A stretch of 10,191 bases of DNA, from positions 1 through 10,191 of the forward strand of contig CAJLWS010000034.1 in NCBI GenBank assembly GCA_905210385.1. The letters are read 5' to 3'. Under the pieces are notes generated by a model. That model did not search any database, was not told the origin of the DNA, and saw nothing but the letters and a program-made list of their open reading frames with translations. Each line of letters begins with the position of its first letter. The first letter of the stretch is position 1. The position numbers and the translations under genes are program-made. This DNA is from an uncultured Eubacteriales bacterium (GTDB lineage Bacteria > Bacillota > Clostridia > Oscillospirales > Oscillospiraceae). Positions 5,149 to 10,191 of the stretch are shown here, piece after piece.

Positions 5149-5751
5149 ATGAGAATCAAAAAGCTGACGGAACAATACCATTTCCAGCGCGGGCATGAAA
5201 TAGCAGAACAAGAAAAAAGTCGCGGTGCGCGAAGTGGGCGCAGCGGCACGCTGCTTTACTTTGCCTACGGCTCCAACATGAACCTGAACCAGATGGCCTT
5301 CCGCTGCCCGGATGCCCAGGTGGTGGATACTGTCCGGCTGGAGGGATACCGCCTTGCTTTCTGCATGAATGGCGGCGGGCATGGCGTTGCCACCATCCTG
5401 CCGGAGCCGGGCAGCTTTGTGGACGGCGTCCTCTGGCGCATTTCGGAACGGGATGAGCAGAGCCTGGACCACTATGAGGGATTTTCCCGGCTGTACGGAA
5501 AAGAACCCGTCACTGTGGTAGACCCGGATGGCCTGAAGCGGGAAGTCATGGCCTATACCATGAACAGCCCCTACAAGGACGTCCCCGCACTACCCTCTAA
5601 ATCCTATCTGGAGGGCATCCTCAATGGCTGCCGACAGAATGGGATTGAAACCGCTTCTATTTTGGACGCTGTCTGGCGCACCCAGCGGGATACGCACCAC
5701 AAGGTGATCCCTCGAAAAAAGCCCCGCCAGAAAAATGGCGAGGAACGATAA
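5149..5751 (+). CDS. Gamma-glutamylcyclotransferase / AIG2-family protein
   Basis: Members of this fold release 5-oxoproline from gamma-glutamyl amines or isopeptides. The hallmarks are present: LLYFAYGSNMN (35-45), with the YGSN substrate-binding loop, and GVLWRISERDEQSLDHYEGF (93-112), in which Glu110 fits the catalytic acid. The start is the second of two adjacent ATGs (5146, 5149), since AGGAG at 5141-5145 touches the first. The domain begins unusually late: about 33 polar, basic residues precede it, where relatives usually begin almost at the YFAYGSN strand. It follows the amidoligase by six bases and is the last gene before a terminator. Pairing with an amidoligase suggests opposing or sequential chemistry on one gamma-glutamyl-type bond. 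The natural substrate is unknown. Confidence 0.88.
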   Translation: MRIKKLTEQYHFQRGHEIAEQEKSRGARSGRSGTLLYFAYGSNMNLNQMAFRCPDAQVVDTVRLEGYRLAFCMNGGGHGVATILPEPGSFVDGVLWRISERDEQSLDHYEGFSRLYGKEPVTVVDPDGLKREVMAYTMNSPYKDVPALPSKSYLEGILNGCRQNGIETASILDAVWRTQRDTHHKVIPRKKPRQKNGEER

Positions 5752-5760
5752 ATCTGCTTT

Positions 5761-5809
5761 AGCCCCCGTGGGTTTGAGGTTTTCCCTCAAATCTGCGGGG
5801 GCTTTTTTT
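5761..5809 (+). terminator. Intrinsic terminator of the methyltransferase-amidoligase-cyclotransferase operon
   Basis: AGCCCCCG (5761-5768) pairs with CGGGGGCT (5796-5803), with an inner TTTGAGG/CCTCAAA stem, followed by seven T's. The surface-protein gene begins only 24 bases later with no evident promoter in between, so that gene may rely on partial read-through or on a promoter inside the upstream gene. Confidence 0.88.
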
Positions 5810-5832
5810 ATTTTTCTGAAAAGGAGACTGTT

Positions 5833-8800
5833 ATGAAAAATCTGAAAAGAACCTTGTCCCTGCTGCTGGCGGTTCTGCTCTGTTTTGGGCTGCTGTCCGT
5901 CAGCGCCCTTGCCGCCCAGCCGCAGTATGAAGGCACCATGTCCATGGTGGAGTACGCGGGCCGGGGATATTCATTTCCCGAAAACCTCCCGGCCCCCTTT
6001 GGCGGCTTCTCCTCCGACAGTTTTTATGGGCTGCGAATCAATGATGGCCATGGAATGCGGACAGCCTATTGCATTGAAATGGGCGTGCGTGTTTTCAGCA
6101 GCATCGGGTATGAAAGCCAGACTGATTACGCATCTTTTACGCAGGCGCAGAAAGAGCTCATCAATACAACACTCACCCTGGGGTATAACACAGAAACCGG
6201 GACCAAATATGGGGGCAGTGAGGTTGATGAATACGTGGCCACACAGACGATGATTTGGCTGATCGCCCACAATCAGCTTGGCACAGAGTATGAAGCGCCA
6301 ATCGTTGCGGCGGTTATGGCCAACAATTCGTCGGCGGAACCGATTTTCCATGCCTTGCGCGCCAATGTGCTCAATTATCGCATCATTCCCTCCTTCACCA
6401 CAGATAACCCGGCTGCGGTTGGGGCCTATACCCATGCCCTGCAGTACAATGAAAGCACCGGAAAAAATGAAACAACGCTGATAGACAAAAACAATGTGCT
6501 GGGTGATTTCTCCTTCAGCTGCCCCGGCGTGGATTTTTCCGTGGACGGGAACCAGCTGCACGTTTCCACCAGTGAAACGGAATTCGGAACCATCACCGCT
6601 GAAAAGAGCCTGCCCTCTTCCATCCCCGGTGTGGTCACCGGCGGCACGAAATACTGGCTGCGGGATACCTATCAGAATGTCGTCACCTTTGATGTGGAGG
6701 GCGAGACCCAGCCGGTGAAGTGCTACTTCTCCCTCGAAATCAGATCCGGTACCCTGCAGATTGTGAAAACCTCCGAGGATGGCGAGGTTTCCGGCATCCC
6801 CTTCCACATCTCCGGCAACGGGGTGGAACGGGATGTGGTGACAGGCTCGGATGGGACCATTGGGGTGGACAATCTCCAGGCCGGCACTTACACCATCACC
6901 GAGCGGTCACCGGACCGATACGTCCAGACCGCTTCCCAGCAGGTGACCATTTACCCCGGCCAGACCGCCAGCGTCAGCTTTTCCAATGTGCTGAAGAAGT
7001 TCACCGTCACCATGGAAAAGGTGGATTCCGTCACGGGGGAAGCCCAGGGCGACGCCTCCCTGGATGGCGCGGTGTACGGAATGTTCAAGGGAGAAACCCT
7101 GCTGGACACCTATACCACTTCCAGCGGTGGGAAATTCACCACCAAGGAATACCCCTGCGGCCCGGATTACTCCATTCGAGAGATCTCGCCCAGCGAGGGG
7201 TACCTGCTGGATGAAACCGTCTATCCTGTGGGCGCAGAGCCGGGGAACTTCACGCTGGAACACAACAGCGTCCCCATGACCGCAACGGAGGATGTGGTGC
7301 TCGGCTCCATTGCCATTACCAAGCACACCGACCAGCCCGCCATTCCAGAGCAGGACGCTCCTGCGCCTGAAACGGAGCCTCCCACCGAGGAAGAAGCTGC
7401 CGTCACGGAAGAACAGCAGCCCGAAAGCGCAGAGAAAACTCCCGCCCCCAACACACCTGAAAATGGCGCTGTTCCTGAAAACGGCTCCGAGCCTTCCAGT
7501 CAGCCGGAGGAAAACGAAGCTGCCGACGAAGGCCAGGCCGGGGATGGCAGCGCCACCCCAGAAAATGACACTGTGCAGGAACCAGCCGACAGCTCTGGGC
7601 CAGCAGCCGATGTTGACAAGCCTGATGCATCCGATGCGGAAGCAGAAGCTGTGCCGCTGGCCGTTACCAGCGATGAGGTGCAGATCGAGCAGCCGGAGGC
7701 CGGGGCTGAATTTCAGGTCTACCTGGCCAGTGCGGGCAGTTACGAGAACGCCAAAGAGTCTGAACGGGATATCCTGCTGACAGATTCCTATGGTTTCGCC
7801 CAATCGAAGGACCTTCCATACGGCCTGTATGTGGTGCATCAAACCGCTGGCGCCGAGGGGCAAAAATTCGTCCCGGACTTCTCCGTGTTCATTTCCGAGC
7901 ATGGCAAAACCTATTACTTCATCCTGAACAACCCCACCTTTACCTCCCTCATCCGCTTTGAAAAGAGGGACGCCGAATCCGGCGAGATCATCCCGCTGGC
8001 CGGCACCTCCGTGAAGATCCGCAATGCGGATACCGGCGAATGGGTGGTGCAGCACATCAACTATCCAAGCCCCATGGACATCGACACCTTCGTGACGGAT
8101 TCCACAGGGACTCTCATGCTGCCGGAGGCCCTGGGCTTTGGAAATTACGAGTTGTATGAGCAGCAGAGTCCCTGGGGTTACGTTCTGGATAATGAGCCGG
8201 TACCCTTTGTGGTGGATGGCACCCAGGACGTTGTTACCGTGACCAAGTACAACACGGTGCAGAAAGGCACCATCACCGTCCGCAAGGAGGGCGAGGTGTT
8301 CAGCCATGTGGCAGAAGCCGGTGGCCTCTACCAGCCGCAGTATGAGGTGCAGGGCCAGCCGGGCGCTGTTTACGACATCACCGCTCTGGAGGATATCGTC
8401 ACCCCGGACGGCGTCGTTCACGCAAAGGCCGGAGAACTGGTGGCTACCCTGGCCACTGGTAGCGATGGGACCGCCACATCGGAGCCCTTGTATCTGGGCC
8501 GCTACCAGGTTTCTGAACGGACAGCGCCCGCAGGCATGGTGCTGGATCCCGAGCCGAAGAAAATCACCCTTGCCTACGCCGGTCAGGAGGTGTCTGTCAC
8601 CACCGCCGACGTAGGCTTCGTCAATGAACGGCAGAAGGTAGAGATCAGCCTCCAAAAGCTGCTGGAGCAGGATGAGGCCTTCTCCATCGGGATGAATGAG
8701 GAATGGAAAAACATCACCTTCGGCCTGTTCGCCGCAGAGGAAATCATCGCCGCCGATGGCAGTTCCATCCCCGCCGATGGCCTCATTGAGACCACCGGCA

Positions 8801-10053
8801 TCGATGAAAATGAGAACGCCGCCTTCAAAACCGACCTCCCCTGCGGGGCCTCGCTGTATGTAAAAGAGATTGGTACGGATGAGCACTACCTGTTGAGCGA
8901 TGAGAAATACCCTGTGGTGTTCGAGTACGCCGGACAGGACGTTGCCACCGTGCAGCTAAAGGTCAATGACGGAGAAGCCATCGAAAACAAGCTGAAGTAT
9001 GGCAAGGTATCCGGCTGGAAGGTGGACCAGGATGGAGTCAAATTGGGCGGCGCCGTGATCGGCCTGTTCCGCTTTGACGAAACTGAGTTCACAGAAGAAA
9101 CCGCCCTCATGGTCACCGAGAGCGATCCCGACGGGTACTTTGCATTTGACAAGGTACCCGTTGGCAATTGGGTCATTCGTGAGATCGCAGCACCGGAAGC
9201 CTTCGTGCTGAGCGAGGAAGCCTTCCCTGTGGAAATCACCGAAGATGGGCAGGCCGTTGAGATCACCATGGAAAACCAAATCATCCGGGGTACTGTGGAA
9301 ACCACCAAGGTAGACGCCGACTTCCCGGAGAACACGCTGTCCGGGGCCATCTTCGAGGTGTACGCCGATGTAGACCACAACGGGGAGTTCGACCCCGACA
9401 CCGACAAGCTGGTGGGTGAAATGGCTGAGTCCGAGGGCGGCATCTATCAGCTGAAGGACTTGCAGTACGGAGATTACTTCCTGCACGAGAAGGAAGCCCC
9501 TGCATTTTTCCAGCGTGACGAGGGGTACTATCCCTTCTCCATCACGGAAAACGGCGCCATCGTGCGGGTGGAAACCGAGGCTGGCGTGGGCTTCCTCAAC
9601 CATGTGCAGACCGGCTCTCTGAAGGTGGTAAAGACAGCCGATGACGATAAGATTGAAGGACGCACCTTCAAGATCACCGGCACCGACTTCATGGGCAACG
9701 CCTATGAGCAGGAGTTCCAGACCGATGAGAACGGTGAGATCAACGTCACCCTCCGGGTGGGCGAATACACCGTTTCCGAGGTGGCCGGTGAGGATGCCGA
9801 ACAGTATATCCTGCCGGATGACCAGACCGTGGAGATCCAGGCTGGCGAAACCGTCACCGTGGCGATGCACAACAAGCTGGTGCCGGAAGTTCCCACCGTT
9901 CCTCAGACGGGGGACAGCCCCTGGATGCCCGCAGTTTTGATTGGCCTTTCCGCACTGGCGCTGCTGGCAGGCGGCGGGCTCCTCGCCATGCACCTTGTGG
10001 GCAAAAAGAAGAGATCCGCAGGCGGCCATGACAGGGACCAGGATATCCGATGA
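5833..10053 (+). CDS. Large wall-anchored thioester/SpaA (Cna-B) repeat surface protein
   Basis: A 1406-residue surface adhesin or pilin-like protein, preceded by AAAAGGAG six bases from its ATG. In order: signal peptide (1-28, ending ALAA); N-terminal thioester domain (about 30-300) with Cys80 in AYCIE and Gln138 in TQTMIW, the pair that forms the reactive bond in class I TEDs; then nine SpaA/Cna-B-like segments at about 306-388, 390-481, 491-702, 704-806, 811-932, 936-1052, 1057-1150, 1152-1256 and 1261-1348. Most have a Lys on the first strand and a Glu near the end (for example K312/E357, K396/E450, K818/E895, K1063/E1117, K1267/E1316), as needed for intramolecular isopeptide bonds. Segment three is split by an acidic Pro/Glu-rich insert (about 502-617). 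The C-terminus has VPQTG (1356-1360), a hydrophobic helix (about 1366-1388) and KKKR, a sortase signal with Val instead of Leu. It is a likely covalent adhesin in contact with cells or host surfaces; the ligand is unknown. Confidence 0.92.
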   Translation: MKNLKRTLSLLLAVLLCFGLLSVSALAAQPQYEGTMSMVEYAGRGYSFPENLPAPFGGFSSDSFYGLRINDGHGMRTAYCIEMGVRVFSSIGYESQTDYASFTQAQKELINTTLTLGYNTETGTKYGGSEVDEYVATQTMIWLIAHNQLGTEYEAPIVAAVMANNSSAEPIFHALRANVLNYRIIPSFTTDNPAAVGAYTHALQYNESTGKNETTLIDKNNVLGDFSFSCPGVDFSVDGNQLHVSTSETEFGTITAEKSLPSSIPGVVTGGTKYWLRDTYQNVVTFDVEGETQPVKCYFSLEIRSGTLQIVKTSEDGEVSGIPFHISGNGVERDVVTGSDGTIGVDNLQAGTYTITERSPDRYVQTASQQVTIYPGQTASVSFSNVLKKFTVTMEKVDSVTGEAQGDASLDGAVYGMFKGETLLDTYTTSSGGKFTTKEYPCGPDYSIREISPSEGYLLDETVYPVGAEPGNFTLEHNSVPMTATEDVVLGSIAITKHTDQPAIPEQDAPAPETEPPTEEEAAVTEEQQPESAEKTPAPNTPENGAVPENGSEPSSQPEENEAADEGQAGDGSATPENDTVQEPADSSGPAADVDKPDASDAEAEAVPLAVTSDEVQIEQPEAGAEFQVYLASAGSYENAKESERDILLTDSYGFAQSKDLPYGLYVVHQTAGAEGQKFVPDFSVFISEHGKTYYFILNNPTFTSLIRFEKRDAESGEIIPLAGTSVKIRNADTGEWVVQHINYPSPMDIDTFVTDSTGTLMLPEALGFGNYELYEQQSPWGYVLDNEPVPFVVDGTQDVVTVTKYNTVQKGTITVRKEGEVFSHVAEAGGLYQPQYEVQGQPGAVYDITALEDIVTPDGVVHAKAGELVATLATGSDGTATSEPLYLGRYQVSERTAPAGMVLDPEPKKITLAYAGQEVSVTTADVGFVNERQKVEISLQKLLEQDEAFSIGMNEEWKNITFGLFAAEEIIAADGSSIPADGLIETTGIDENENAAFKTDLPCGASLYVKEIGTDEHYLLSDEKYPVVFEYAGQDVATVQLKVNDGEAIENKLKYGKVSGWKVDQDGVKLGGAVIGLFRFDETEFTEETALMVTESDPDGYFAFDKVPVGNWVIREIAAPEAFVLSEEAFPVEITEDGQAVEITMENQIIRGTVETTKVDADFPENTLSGAIFEVYADVDHNGEFDPDTDKLVGEMAESEGGIYQLKDLQYGDYFLHEKEAPAFFQRDEGYYPFSITENGAIVRVETEAGVGFLNHVQTGSLKVVKTADDDKIEGRTFKITGTDFMGNAYEQEFQTDENGEINVTLRVGEYTVSEVAGEDAEQYILPDDQTVEIQAGETVTVAMHNKLVPEVPTVPQTGDSPWMPAVLIGLSALALLAGGGLLAMHLVGKKKRSAGGHDRDQDIR

Positions 10054-10191
10054 AAACCTTTCTGAAAGGTTTCTGCATCGGCCTGCTGTGCCTGAGCCTG
10101 TTGGGGCTTGCGTGGTTTTTGGTGCTCCAGCCGGGGCTGACCAATGGTGAAGCGCAGGCCCTAAAAGATGAATACACAGTACAGCCCCTCC
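10050..10191 (+). CDS. N-terminus of a membrane-associated or secreted protein (3' truncated by window)
   Basis: An ATG overlaps the stop of the surface-protein gene (ATGA at 10050-10053), with AGGA (10040-10043) six bases before it, so the two are coupled. Forty-seven residues are visible: MKTF, a Lys, then a hydrophobic stretch (about residues 7-26) rich in Leu, Gly and Phe, followed by a polar segment ending TVQPL at the window edge. This fits a signal anchor or signal peptide. A sortase or another surface-assembly protein would make sense after a sortase substrate, but nothing visible identifies one. Confidence 0.75.
   Translation, partial: MKTFLKGFCIGLLCLSLLGLAWFLVLQPGLTNGEAQALKDEYTVQPL

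Larger units (their letters stand above)
661..10191. mobile_element. Probable end of an integrative conjugative element (boundaries unknown)
   Basis: Downstream of the tRNA pair the content changes to features typical of integrative elements of gut Clostridia: a nic-like sequence, ParM/ParR-type segregation proteins, an orphan cytosine-5 methyltransferase, an amidoligase with a cyclotransferase, and a large SpaA/Cna-B surface protein. That combination recurs in Tn1549-like elements, to my knowledge. The start coordinate is only the end of the last chromosomal feature, not a mapped attL. No integrase, relaxase or type IV secretion gene lies in the window, so a plasmid-derived or decayed island is an alternative. 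Confidence 0.55.

Noticed and set aside
6907..8886. 659-codon open frame on the - strand inside the surface-protein gene
   Set aside because: It is antisense to a well-supported gene with clear domains, and its composition (Gly, His, Val, Leu, Phe) is typical of a GC-rich antisense shadow.
9628..9663. Strings resembling protease sites (DDDK and IEGR, residues 1270-1277) in the last Cna-B segment
   Set aside because: They recall enterokinase and factor Xa sites used in expression vectors, but here they lie in a normal SpaA strand and loop with surrounding sequence typical of the family, so this is coincidence rather than a construct.
1..10191. CRISPR array, insertion sequence or toxin-antitoxin pair
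   Set aside because: No regularly spaced repeats, transposase motifs or paired small toxin/antitoxin frames were seen. The RHH protein has no adjacent toxin-like gene.

Overview
The window looks like a piece of a gut-type, fairly GC-rich Clostridia chromosome (Oscillospiraceae-like; this is an inference from codon use, Shine-Dalgarno-led genes and the type of mobile element). It joins a short chromosomal segment carrying two tRNA genes to what appears to be one end of an integrative conjugative element (ICE) of the broad Tn1549-like class. No relaxase, coupling ATPase, VirB4 or integrase lies in the window, so the ICE call rests on a nic-like sequence, a ParM/ParR pair and the cargo types. 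The element's boundary is not resolved.

Region 1-660: the tail of a possible 5'-truncated reading frame (3-215), then tRNA-Glu(CTC) and tRNA-Leu(CAA). Each tRNA has its own sigma-70-type promoter with a 17-nt spacer, an encoded CCA end and a strong intrinsic terminator. Region 661-1081 has no gene. It contains two more intrinsic terminators, inverted repeats and, at about 909-927, a sequence resembling the IncQ/pIP501-type nic site (TAAGTGCG/CCCT), which makes it a candidate origin of transfer. Region 1082-2286 is an actin-type segregation pair: a ParM-like ATPase overlapped by four bases by a small ParR-like protein. Region 2442-2903 encodes a protein with two ribbon-helix-helix-like segments and a very acidic tail, closed by an intrinsic terminator.

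Region 3045-5751 is a tight three-gene operon: a complete DNA cytosine-5 methyltransferase with no endonuclease beside it, an amidoligase-family protein and a gamma-glutamylcyclotransferase/AIG2-family protein. The amidoligase frame overlaps the end of the methyltransferase and seems to start at a non-AUG (CTG) codon, because the conserved first strand (FGCEIE) lies upstream of the first ATG. The amidoligase-cyclotransferase pair is the most intriguing part of the window. By family knowledge it should make and break amide/isopeptide bonds on an unknown peptide, protein or small molecule.

Region 5833-10053 encodes a 1406-residue surface protein: signal peptide, N-terminal thioester domain with the expected Cys and Gln, nine SpaA/Cna-B-like segments, one of them split by an acidic Pro/Glu-rich insert of about 115 residues, a VPQTG sorting signal, a membrane helix and a Lys/Arg tail. 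It is a likely wall-anchored adhesin that could hold donor and recipient cells, or host surfaces, together by covalent bonding. It overlaps by four bases the start of a further membrane-associated protein that runs off the window at 10191.

Taken together, these genes cover element maintenance (ParMR, the RHH protein), escape from restriction (methyltransferase), an uncharacterised amide-bond chemistry cassette and cell-surface attachment.
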